Source: a virus
Reading direction: 5' to 3' (one strand)
Virus record (IMG/VR): IMGVR_UViG_3300032462_000005
Coordinates: 1 to 61,451 of that record
DNA: 61,451 nucleotides
Shown here piece by piece: positions 9,401 to 16,033 of this stretch; position 1 is the first letter of the stretch, and each line of letters begins with the position of its first letter. Made by a program: the position numbers and the translations under genes. The notes under the pieces are model-generated. The model was not told the origin of the DNA, searched no databases, and saw only the letters and a program-made list of their open reading frames with translations.

Positions 9401-9494
9401 CACTAATCGGTATGCCGAGTTTCGTATCTTCTAATGCCGCTGTCTTCTCAGTCTTAGCTGCAGCATCGCCCGCTTTTTCCGTGTACTCGTACAT
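6423..9494 (-). CDS. Large Gly/Ala-rich protein, candidate internal virion protein
   Basis: This 1023-residue protein is dominated by glycine-zipper-like segments (GGLGGGLYGGLKG near the N-terminus; many later GAGAGxxGG stretches) that could insert into membranes. It also has an uninterrupted poly-glycine run before GVDLYRPE near residue 920. Scattered short basic motifs (TEKTAA, TKKAG, VKQAG, IEKKAEEKQ) recur in neighbouring proteins. The length and composition suit a tape-measure-like or ejected virion protein, but no family is recognised. The ATG follows GGGGAG. Confidence 0.75.
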   Translation of the reverse strand: MYEYTEKAGDAAAKTEKTAALEDTKLGIPISAAIAGGLGGGLYGGLKGLISPGEYETTDEEGQKVKKKRNRLIAALQGSLYSGALGAGAGALGGTAFNAATSADPQRTPYTDAYRSLLVGQGLANNYKSAEAGQDSKPSAMSYIPGIGGFLSGIANPMVRKSDIGIDSLAGILKPIAAPIAAVNEGVAGLIGGMAGGLGGGMIGRLGGKALKTLLSKLTKNSLKPTVLTKLNPGEFRSIPRVPTGAAEGVHKLVDKFDDNSGILGFLGGASLGTHGGASAYRSLKDWAINYADKLKPKLEDTITMPEKIAEWASAPSFSANVPLPQKLNPLVAGRKSSTTKADANGVREALAKLGAYDSASLAVSAAGDSKGSKYKQQDEDHATGAAAFDSLDKYRRMTKKAGMTQFQTKFFERFILEGKSAQQLQAVVKQAGEQFGSKIGKELARGFKKLASAGLAGARWFARATGSPTGAAAQRPSQQGLPSAGGFGFSQLPAAMTNFGKRVGEAFPGSKDYMGMGGAAFDGVKGALPGMGQQLQQAATKGVEGWVKQPGVFTNPAEVWRRRNQAQGVQKTLGDITTGMGKLMGKQSSEKRGANWAALGKGALKYMGMGAGKPGAEVANTFRHAMGTAGTTAGGAALKVLKNPVLQGRAGTGAVTGAINPMTGLLSQDENRSWGDYLTSAGLSGLAGAGAGVLGGKGTQKMMGRMQAGGNLGFMGDMAADLAGYDTGGRLGQIGFLGGAALPAKVPQWLGQKATQMGGGRVGTNIPGRAGDTAKLMNSVDYLSKGQNWVLGKGRQGAGLGYQAAKANPLMAAGLGTAGLGGTYGLHQLGRAADAAEGMRGDANAQMSALRQQVAGMGGMGGMGQFFNENKHWLMPALLAGGGALAGGAMGGGGGAALGGLGLPALYAMHQSGMFGGGGGGGGGGGGGGGVDLYRPESNGGRDLIQLQFQNAQEDTNRQIVARTRDPRIAVPKTASANAVRLMHRIEKKAEEKQAIAALVKALSVSGAKALMSRLESYAGQR

Positions 9495-9571
9495 AGTGCT
9501 CCCCAGAAATTATAAAGGTAACTGATACTCTAACTTTATTTACTCTGTTTGGCAATCGCAGCTGGTTATGG

Positions 9572-9592
9572 GCTTCGCCAGCTAGGCGAAGC
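9572..9592. other. 8-bp stem hairpin in 200-base gap
   Basis: GCTTCGCC/GGCGAAGC with a 5-base loop lies between the genes at 6423..9494 and 9694..10482. It has no following T-run on either strand. The surrounding gap contains a 35-codon minus frame with a poor ribosome site that I do not call. Confidence 0.4.
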
Positions 9593-9693
9593 TGGGAAAG
9601 GCTGATATGTGCTTGGTGCAATTTCATTCCACTTATTTGAATATTGTTCTAAACTGCCACTTGGTCGCCCCATCTCTGTAAGCCAAGATGAAA

Positions 9694-10482
9694 TTATGCG
9701 CCGTATCTGTCAGGCCCAAATAACTTTCTGCTTAAACTAGCAATAGCTTGTTTTTCTATGCGGGCAAACATTCTTCGTAGTTTTGCGGTTTTAACCGCTA
9801 CTGAGGACATAGCCGGAGAAGCGCCCCCTTCTAGTGGCATAAGCAATTGTTTTAAATCTACATCGCTTCTACGCCCTTGATCTACAACATCAGTCATACC
9901 CCGAAGTAGATTTAACAAGGTATCTCTACCCCCGGACTCACTACCACTTCTGTACCCTTCTTTATTGCCAGCATTATAGCCGGACTCACTACCACTTCTG
10001 TACCCTTCTTTATTGCCAGCATTATAGCCAGTAAATCGACCAAGCAGCCCTCCCAGAACGCCACCAATACCAGTACCAACTAAAGCGGAACGAATGCCTG
10101 ATTGTTTTTCTTCAGCTTTCTTTTCTATGCGGGCAAACATTCTTCGTAGTTTTGCGGTTTTAACCGCTACTGAGGACATAGCCGGAGAAGCGCCCCCTTC
10201 TAGTGGCATAAGCAATTGTTTTAAATCTACATCGCTTCTACGCCCTTGATCTACAACATCAGTCATACCCCGAAGTAGATTTAACAAGGTATCTCTACCC
10301 CCGGACTCACTACCACTTCTGTACCCTTCTTTATTGCCAGCATTATAGCCGGACTCACTACCACTTCTGTACCCTTCTTTATTGCCAGCATTATAGCCAG
10401 TAAATCGACCAAGCAGCCCTCCCAGAACGCCACCAATACCAGTACCAACTAAAGCGGAACGAATGCCTGATTGTTTGTGCAC
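9694..10482 (-). CDS. Protein with perfect-looking internal tandem duplication
   Basis: This 262-residue protein is essentially one 123-residue unit written twice. Each unit has a glycine-rich hydrophobic head (ALVGTGIGGVLGGLLGRF), two copies of a 16-residue GYNAGNKEGYRSGSES repeat, and an LLNLLRG...RRMFARIEKKAEEKQ tail. I chose GTG at 10482 (after AAGGAG, 6-base spacing) over the TTG at 10512. The heads resemble membrane-active glycine zippers. The IEKKAEEKQ tail is shared with the C-terminus of the 6423..9494 protein. Probably a virion component. Confidence 0.7.
   Translation of the reverse strand: MHKQSGIRSALVGTGIGGVLGGLLGRFTGYNAGNKEGYRSGSESGYNAGNKEGYRSGSESGGRDTLLNLLRGMTDVVDQGRRSDVDLKQLLMPLEGGASPAMSSVAVKTAKLRRMFARIEKKAEEKQSGIRSALVGTGIGGVLGGLLGRFTGYNAGNKEGYRSGSESGYNAGNKEGYRSGSESGGRDTLLNLLRGMTDVVDQGRRSDVDLKQLLMPLEGGASPAMSSVAVKTAKLRRMFARIEKQAIASLSRKLFGPDRYGA
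9752..10476. repeat. Direct tandem repeat, two 356-bp copies
   Basis: Bases 9752-10107 and 10121-10476 appear identical by eye over the stretches compared, offset by 369 bases (123 codons, frame-preserving). Each copy contains two 48-bp subrepeats. The near-identity indicates a very recent duplication or ongoing homogenisation. Confidence 0.9.
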
Positions 10483-10555
10483 GATAAACTCCTTAAGGTT
10501 AAGTTCGAACAAACTTAGTTTAAATACTACGAACAGTTAATACAACAGTAGCTCG

Positions 10556-10738
10556 TTACTTTGACAAAACTACATCGGATTTCCAACTTAGCGAGTTGTA
10601 CCTGTAATGTGATGCTCTTGACGCCGAGTGGCTGTCACTAAATACTTTTGACCACATTCTTAACTGCGTGCGACAGGAATACCTTAGACCCGTGCCCCAA
10701 GTGTTGGACATACTGTTAGATGTCGCACGTCTTATCAT
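10556..10738 (-). CDS. Small Ser/Arg/Trp-rich protein, orphan member of MIR-W family
   Basis: This 60-residue protein starts MIRRATSNSMSNTW and is rich in Ser, Arg and Trp. It begins with ATGATAAGA overlapping the TGA of the 10735..12309 gene, behind GGGAG. The same start sequence and overlap architecture define the tandem array at 55012..56794 (copy 1 there begins MIRRSVSTTHKSESW), so I regard it as a dispersed relative. It lacks the long regular repeat. The function is unknown. Confidence 0.6.
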   Translation of the reverse strand: MIRRATSNSMSNTWGTGLRYSCRTQLRMWSKVFSDSHSASRASHYRYNSLSWKSDVVLSK

Positions 10739-12309
10739 TTGTTACTCCCTTTCAACAACTTTGAAATAATAGTCTGAGCCAGTTGAAGGTTGCCTGCTTC
10801 CGCAGCAAGCGCCTTTGGAGGAATTGCGTGGATGGGCAGCTTACGAACAACTTGTCCAACTTGTCCGCCAAGGTTGCCAACCATTAGGTCAGCCTGCATA
10901 TTTATACCTTTGCCAAGAGGTCTAACAAAACGGTTAGTACCTTCGGGTAACCTTGCCGCTATGCGCCCTAAAGATTCAGGACTTAGTTTTCCAGCTCGGA
11001 ATGCTCTAACCCAAGCTGTACTTCCTTGCTTAACACCACCACCCATGAAGCTAAGTAGATACTGTTGCATACTAGCTAAAAATCCGGTAGGTGGTACTGG
11101 GTAGTCCCCTGCAGTCCCTAGCGTATTTGGGGCATGAGCAGCAATAGGTGGCGCAGCAATAGGTGGCGCAGCATTAGGTGGCTTAGGAATAGGTGGTGCG
11201 GCAATAGGTGGTGCGGCAATAGGTGGCGCAGCAATAGGTGGCTTAGGAATAGGTGATGCGAGCAGCCTCCCTGATGAATCTGTAGGTAGCTTTCTTTGCT
11301 TTTCTAAACTCATTTGAACAAACTTATTATTAAGATGGTTTGGAACGCTAGCTATCTCAGTATACTTAAGTATATCGGATGCCCTAGCTCGCGGAAAAGA
11401 CGGCATGTAGTCAAAGTTTTGTACTCCGGGATGATATTGTCGCGATTTTCTTCTAGCCAAGAATGTGCCAAAAACCTTATTAGCCGGCATAACTGGTGTT
11501 TCGTAAACAGTTTGCCCAATAGCCTTATGTGCTAATTCCTCCTTGTTAAGCATACCTGGGTGCAAGAAGTCTTCCGTGCTCATATTGGTTTTAAAATCCG
11601 GAGATATCTTGGCCCATGTACGGTTTTTTATATCTTCCTTTAAAGTTCCAGTATTCTTATCAATATAGTACTGAGCGCGAAAGTCGGGCATATACCCTTG
11701 AGCTCTGGTAGGCTTGAACATTTGAAATGCCCTACCACCCCCAAATTGTTTGGCATAGTAATCTGAAATAAAAGGGCTAGGCGAACCGTGCACGAAATTA
11801 GCTGCAAGCCCAGCGTTGTCGACCGCAAAGGGGTTATTTATGTTTTTACCTGGGGTAGTACCTCTGAATATGTATTTAGGTGTAGCCTGATCAAATATTG
11901 TCTTCAAAACGCTGTTTTGGATCTTTTCAGGTAGCGGTCTCCAATTCAACTTATCCGTAAAATCTTGATAGCCTTTTGCTATGGTCTTACCCATCCCAAA
12001 ACGGTCAGAAATTGCCTGTAAAACTTGGTTTCTGTTGAAACCTTGGGTCATATCGCCCACAACGGGTGATGACGACCCCCACGCCTGTCTGAGAATCTTC
12101 GCAAGATTCTCAGGAGTACGCCAAGTAGCCCCAGCAAGTTTTGTTTGTGGAGTTTGGCAAGCGTAGCTGTTTATTTTATTAATTTTTTGTCGAGTTATGG
12201 CATCTACGGCTAATTTGGCCAAGGAATCTATCTGCTCAAAACCAGTGGCTGCTGAAGCTGTTTTTCGCCCTAACAGCATCAAACGCAGTTTTGCAATATT
12301 ATCCAGCAT
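10735..12309 (-). CDS. Hypothetical protein with Pro-Ile-Ala repeat linker
   Basis: This 524-residue protein is not recognised. The N-terminal 340 residues look globular, with an aromatic-rich middle (about 130-260). A linker of repeated APPIAAPPI and PKPP units (about 350-400, encoded by 18-bp DNA repeats) leads to a basic, glycine-containing C-terminal domain. It begins MLDNIAKLRLMLLGRKTASA, again a short lysine/alanine motif like its neighbours. ATG at 12309 follows AAGG. Likely a structural or ejected protein by context only. Confidence 0.65.
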   Translation of the reverse strand: MLDNIAKLRLMLLGRKTASAATGFEQIDSLAKLAVDAITRQKINKINSYACQTPQTKLAGATWRTPENLAKILRQAWGSSSPVVGDMTQGFNRNQVLQAISDRFGMGKTIAKGYQDFTDKLNWRPLPEKIQNSVLKTIFDQATPKYIFRGTTPGKNINNPFAVDNAGLAANFVHGSPSPFISDYYAKQFGGGRAFQMFKPTRAQGYMPDFRAQYYIDKNTGTLKEDIKNRTWAKISPDFKTNMSTEDFLHPGMLNKEELAHKAIGQTVYETPVMPANKVFGTFLARRKSRQYHPGVQNFDYMPSFPRARASDILKYTEIASVPNHLNNKFVQMSLEKQRKLPTDSSGRLLASPIPKPPIAAPPIAAPPIAAPPIPKPPNAAPPIAAPPIAAHAPNTLGTAGDYPVPPTGFLASMQQYLLSFMGGGVKQGSTAWVRAFRAGKLSPESLGRIAARLPEGTNRFVRPLGKGINMQADLMVGNLGGQVGQVVRKLPIHAIPPKALAAEAGNLQLAQTIISKLLKGSNK

Positions 12310-12784
12310 TGGCAACCTTGGTTAAACTAGGAACTCGGTTTAAGTACTGAAAACAAATACGGTCACCATCTGCCTGCACACACACGGGGCGATACAGTAT
12401 CACTTGGGACTTGGGCAGTTGCACCGCCAAGCAATGAGTATGACCCAGCATACCAAACTTCTTTGCCCAGTAGCGTAAGAACCTGTTCTGACCTTTTGCT
12501 GGGCTTAAAAACAAAGAGTTAAATTCCGGATTTAAAACACATTCCCATTGCCCGCAGCAAAGGTCAGCCAACGGGTGTGAACTCATATCGCTCAGAATGA
12601 TCTGCTGCCTACGCCGGCTTACTTGCAAGGACACGGGCCATGCCCCTGCAAACGCCGAATCTACGGAAATCTTAGGAATAGTCTTAGCTGGCATAACGTA
12701 ACTCGCTTTCCCGCCACCTTTTTGCTGGTGCCGAAAAGGTTTTTGTTGCCTCTGATCGTAGTTGTGCGACTTATCTATGTGCAT
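12299..12784 (-). CDS. Hypothetical protein
   Basis: This 161-residue frame overlaps the next gene by 11 bases. The N-terminal 25 residues are His/Lys/Gln-rich. The remainder looks like a compact beta-rich domain with several Cys, Trp and Tyr residues. The ribosome site before ATG 12784 is weak, and an internal ATG (MPAKTIPK, near residue 30) is an alternative start. Not recognised. Confidence 0.55.
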   Translation of the reverse strand: MHIDKSHNYDQRQQKPFRHQQKGGGKASYVMPAKTIPKISVDSAFAGAWPVSLQVSRRRQQIILSDMSSHPLADLCCGQWECVLNPEFNSLFLSPAKGQNRFLRYWAKKFGMLGHTHCLAVQLPKSQVILYRPVCVQADGDRICFQYLNRVPSLTKVANAG

Positions 12785-12862
12785 AAGATAAGTTTAAGCA
12801 TGGTACCCCCTGCAAGTACACAGCATCTAAGCAAATATAACTAATTTTTTAACTGTGCCGAC

Positions 12863-12895
12863 AAAAAAAAAGGGGCGGAGAAAATCCCCCACCCC
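12863..12895 (-). terminator. Rho-independent terminator
   Basis: The minus strand reads a G/C-rich hairpin (GGGG...CCCC arms with two internal mismatches) followed by nine T residues. It lies 30 bases past the stop of the cytochrome-like gene and so ends the transcript running through 20.5-12.9 kb. Confidence 0.7.
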
Positions 12896-12923
12896 TCGCT
12901 ACATGCCACCCCAAAACCCGCTA

Positions 12924-13616
12924 TTATCTACCGGGTAGTAAACTAATAGGGGTCAGAGAAAACACTGTATCTCCGCCCCGTATACGAATGCCATAGCCAT
13001 CTTGACTTCCTACCTTACCGTGGCACGATATACAGGATTGCCCTGCACCTTTAAACTCTTTGGGAGCTTTCTGAGCATCGTGGAAGATAACACTAGAAAC
13101 CCAGTCAACTTCCCCTACCTTCTCTCGCTGTCGCACCTCAAAGGTGTGGTTTTTATGCGTCAGCATGTCTATGAAGATGGAACCCTTAGGCCAACTCCAC
13201 TTGTGCATAGGTAATAGCCGTCTAGCCCCCGCGTCTACGCTCTCACTGTAGATGTTTACTGTTGCATCCTTGGGGAACGCAACCCCCACATACGATACAA
13301 AGTCTGTTAAACCATCCGCGCCACCGGATACAACCCATGGAGACTTGCGATTTGGGTTTTGAGCCCCAAGAGAATCATCCTGCGAGGTTGGCATCCAAAT
13401 ATGGTGATCCAGCCCATTGGTGATAGTTAACCTTTGGCTGTAACCTGAGCGGGCATAGAAATGCAATTTGTCTGGTAGCACAAGTGGCGTAGGCCAGATT
13501 TTATATATCTCTTGTTGCTTTGCTAACGGCAGATACTGATACTGCCCAGCGTAAGGAAAGGAAACTGGATCAGCCCCTTGCAACGGTAACACAATTAAAA
13601 ATAAGTAACAAAACAT
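12924..13616 (-). CDS. Secreted c-type cytochrome-like protein
   Basis: This 230-residue protein has a hydrophobic signal sequence (MFCYLFLIVLPLQGA) and one covalent haem-binding CISCH motif near residues 195-199. The SWPKGSIFI and VDWVSSVIFHD segments upstream and the QDGYG after the motif recall cytochrome P460-type proteins, a family of periplasmic haem proteins; that assignment is tentative. It would depend on host cytochrome c maturation and act in the periplasm. The ATG follows GAAAGGA. A terminator follows. Haem proteins are very rare in phage genomes. Confidence 0.72.
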   Translation of the reverse strand: MFCYLFLIVLPLQGADPVSFPYAGQYQYLPLAKQQEIYKIWPTPLVLPDKLHFYARSGYSQRLTITNGLDHHIWMPTSQDDSLGAQNPNRKSPWVVSGGADGLTDFVSYVGVAFPKDATVNIYSESVDAGARRLLPMHKWSWPKGSIFIDMLTHKNHTFEVRQREKVGEVDWVSSVIFHDAQKAPKEFKGAGQSCISCHGKVGSQDGYGIRIRGGDTVFSLTPISLLPGR

Positions 13617-13648
13617 GTGAAATCCTTTCGTAAACTTTTAAAGTAACA

Positions 13649-13999
13649 CTATCCAATGTTATTACGAAAACCTTTTGTTATCGGGTCTACCTCTCTTTCT
13701 AGCCAAAGCATATGTACCGAAACATCTCGCTTACTGGGCCAATGCAGCTGCTCCACAATAAATCCTTCTTTGCACAACTTTTGGATGTCTTCCTCTACCG
13801 CCTCCATACAGCCAATCGACCAGGCTTTTAAAGTATTGCGCTGAGCAAACCGAACAGCAAGATCGTGGCTTGAAAAAATAGGAACGATTGGTTGATCGTC
13901 TTTATGATACACGAGCAGGGGACAAACACGATTGATTCTTAGTTCTTGCAAGAATTCGTTTTTGTTCAGCTCCCCTCCGTCCGACAGTGCAAACCACAT
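13649..13999 (-). CDS. Hypothetical protein
   Basis: This 116-residue protein is not recognised. Its compact alpha/beta-looking sequence (CPLLVYHKDDQPIVPIFSSH near the middle) has no metal or nucleotide motif. ATG follows AAGGA and the perfect palindrome at 14017..14034. It lies between the acyl carrier protein and the cytochrome-like gene. It ends in TAG 33 bases before the next start. Confidence 0.65.
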   Translation of the reverse strand: MWFALSDGGELNKNEFLQELRINRVCPLLVYHKDDQPIVPIFSSHDLAVRFAQRNTLKAWSIGCMEAVEEDIQKLCKEGFIVEQLHWPSKRDVSVHMLWLEREVDPITKGFRNNIG

Positions 14000-14016
14000 A
14001 CACGCATCCTTGCCGG

Positions 14017-14034
14017 TTAAAATCCGGATTTTAA
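14017..14034. promoter_or_regulatory. Perfect 18-bp AT-flanked palindrome
   Basis: TTAAAATCCGGATTTTAA lies between the acyl carrier protein gene and the start at 13999. It is the clearest copy of the element also seen at 6073, 26146 and 30642. Confidence 0.5.
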
Positions 14035-14044
14035 AATGTGTAAC

Positions 14045-14296
14045 TTACTCGATAAATGCTGGTTTTTTTACTCGCTGCTCTATCTGCTTTGCCAGCTCCC
14101 CAAAAGGTTGATGCGTACCGTTGTCTAGCAACTCCTTGTCGACCCCCCATCGAGTTTCAATTTCAAACCACAATTCCATAGTGCTAAGGCTGTCTAGCCC
14201 CAGTGTGTGGAACGAATCGCTGCTGTGAATGCGGTCAGAAGCTACACCTAAATGTTCTGCAATTATATCCGCTAAATCGCCGTATAAATTAGCCAT
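14045..14296 (-). CDS. Acyl carrier protein
   Basis: This 83-residue protein matches the acyl/peptidyl carrier fold, with LGLDSLSTMELWFEIE containing the DSL motif. Ser36 is the expected 4'-phosphopantetheine attachment site. The length is typical of AcpP. The ATG follows AAAAGG. A carrier protein would deliver acyl groups to a transferase, or act as a decoy partner for host enzymes. No ketosynthase or acyltransferase is visible nearby, only glycosyl- and methyltransferases. Activation would rely on a host phosphopantetheinyl transferase. Confidence 0.88.
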   Translation of the reverse strand: MANLYGDLADIIAEHLGVASDRIHSSDSFHTLGLDSLSTMELWFEIETRWGVDKELLDNGTHQPFGELAKQIEQRVKKPAFIE

Positions 14297-14398
14297 TGTT
14301 GTACCTTTTCTGTTGGAGATTTAAACCCATTCTGCTGTTTATCGCGTAGAATCAATGTTTTAAGCCTATTTTCTACTTAACGCAAAAAACAATTCATT

Positions 14399-14971
14399 TC
14401 AGCTAACTTTTCGCACTAACCAGCTACCGTCACGAAAAACCATATCTGGTTTTACACAGAACTCGTTTACTGCCCTAACCACTTCTCCCCAGCCACTGAC
14501 ATAATCATGCCCAGTAATAAACCCGTCTATTTTTACAATTTTGCTGTAATTTAAAATGTCTTTTTTTACTTGTTCATACCGATGCATGCCATCTATGTAC
14601 ACAACATCAAAACAATGCACTACTGGTTGGTCCATTAGCTCTTTAACTGCGTCATCCGAGGTTTTCTGTATTAATGTGTAATTGGCATACTTCTGCATTC
14701 TTTTGCAAAAAACAGCGTAAACCTGCGAGAACGGAGCAGCATGGCTAGCCGAATCCCCGGAGTCATAGCCGTTTAAAAACGGGTCTATCGTAACTACAGC
14801 TTTAAAGTTTTGACAAAAAATAGCAGTTGATTCCCCCGCATATGCACCTATCTCGATTAAACGCATATCCTTCGTTGGGGATATGCTGTTGATATGCGCT
14901 ATCATATCTTGCAGGCCACCAGCCATTCTTCCTTCCGCCCGCATCGAAACTATAGCCGATTTGTCACTCAT
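14399..14971 (-). CDS. Class I SAM-dependent methyltransferase
   Basis: This 190-residue protein shows LIEIGAYAGESTAIF (motif I, SAM binding), VVTIDPFL (acidic residue after strand 2) and FDVVYIDGMHRYEQVKKDI (motif IV), the pattern of Methyltransf_24-type and cephalosporin-hydroxylase-like enzymes that often modify sugars or antibiotics. ATG follows GGAGG. It is 12 bases after a glycosyltransferase whose TAG stop is in the same frame. A glycan O-methyltransferase role fits the context but is inference. Confidence 0.8.
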   Translation of the reverse strand: MSDKSAIVSMRAEGRMAGGLQDMIAHINSISPTKDMRLIEIGAYAGESTAIFCQNFKAVVTIDPFLNGYDSGDSASHAAPFSQVYAVFCKRMQKYANYTLIQKTSDDAVKELMDQPVVHCFDVVYIDGMHRYEQVKKDILNYSKIVKIDGFITGHDYVSGWGEVVRAVNEFCVKPDMVFRDGSWLVRKVS

Positions 14972-14983
14972 ATAACCTCCAAG

Positions 14984-15607
14984 CTAGTTATGCACAAACA
15001 AAAAACCATTAACCTTAGCAGGTACAAAGCCAGGAGCCTGCGTAAGCCCGTGAATGTATACCCAATCCCCCTCGAACGCTAAGCTGGTCCACTTGCTTAA
15101 CGAAGCAATACTCGACCGAGCCAGCCAACTCCCTGCATCTATCCGTGCTCTGACTAAGCCAGTTACAAGAGCATGCCACTGTTTGTGACTGTGTATCATA
15201 TTGCAGCATACGAAGTTGGCCTTCGCAGTTTCTGCCTCACTTAACATCCACTCAAAATAAACAGGGGCGTACAAGCCGTCCCCGTTCATCGTTCCTATCC
15301 AATCACACCCAGCTGCATAAGCCTTGTCAAATCCTATCTGCCTTAGGTTGTGCCCGTACGCATTAGCCCTCTCCTCTGTGCACGACATAGAAAATCTATC
15401 ATCCCCATCTATGGCGACTAAACAAACCCTATGTGCCTCTGGCAACCAAGGCCCATCGTGTATTATGTATACCTTGAAGTTTCTAAAGGTTTGAGCCTTA
15501 AGTGCGTAGACCAAGGCAGCCAAGCAATCCGTTTGATTGTATGTCACTAAAGATATGCCAATCTTGGCTGCACTAGGTATGTTCGTTCGAGGCTTCCAAA
15601 ATCTCAT
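14984..15607 (-). CDS. Glycosyltransferase family 2
   Basis: This 207-residue GT-A-type enzyme has IGISLVTYNQTDCLAALVYAL at the start, VYIIHDG (acidic nucleotide-sugar site) and a WIGTMNGDGLY segment providing the DxD-like metal site. ATG at 15607 follows AAGGAG. The upstream TTG is rejected. It is short for GT2, so this is essentially just the catalytic domain. Its TAG stop is in frame with the ATG of the methyltransferase downstream, so suppression would give a fusion. Confidence 0.78.
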   Translation of the reverse strand: MRFWKPRTNIPSAAKIGISLVTYNQTDCLAALVYALKAQTFRNFKVYIIHDGPWLPEAHRVCLVAIDGDDRFSMSCTEERANAYGHNLRQIGFDKAYAAGCDWIGTMNGDGLYAPVYFEWMLSEAETAKANFVCCNMIHSHKQWHALVTGLVRARIDAGSWLARSSIASLSKWTSLAFEGDWVYIHGLTQAPGFVPAKVNGFLFVHN

Positions 15608-15714
15608 AACCAAGCTCTCCTTAAACCGGTTAGTAGTTCATACCGCTTACGCAACGATATCCCTAATAAAACCAAGGGATGAATAGCTTCACCTTTACTA
15701 TTAACAAGGCAAAC

Positions 15715-16014
15715 CTACCTATTAAAGATAGCCACAGAGGAGTCTGGACTAGCCATTTGACCCGCAACTTCTTTAGCTCCAGTTTGACTAGGACTAAGTT
15801 GCACTCGCTGCCCGTTGGTCAACTGCACGCCATAGTTACTATCCACAGCAAATACCTCGCTAGGTCTATGCTGCGCAAGGTAATCTTGTGCCCAACTGAT
15901 AAAAATATCCGAAGGGTCTGAGACACCGTTGGGAATTTTGATTTTTTCCCTGTACGCTGTTTTTAAAAACTCCAAAAGGTCTGGAAGTTCGCCTGCAATA
16001 AGATTTGGTGACAT
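15715..16014 (-). CDS. Hypothetical protein
   Basis: This 99-residue protein, not recognised, sits 19 bases downstream of the tubulin-like gene with its own AAAGAAAGGG ribosome site. It begins MSPNLIAGELPDLLEFLKTA and contains QLTNGQRVQLSPSQTG, suggesting a small helical head and a beta-type tail. Small proteins encoded directly beside phage tubulins are often adaptor candidates, which is only positional reasoning here. Confidence 0.6.
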   Translation of the reverse strand: MSPNLIAGELPDLLEFLKTAYREKIKIPNGVSDPSDIFISWAQDYLAQHRPSEVFAVDSNYGVQLTNGQRVQLSPSQTGAKEVAGQMASPDSSVAIFNR

Positions 16015-16033
16015 TTTAATCCCTTTCTTTGGT

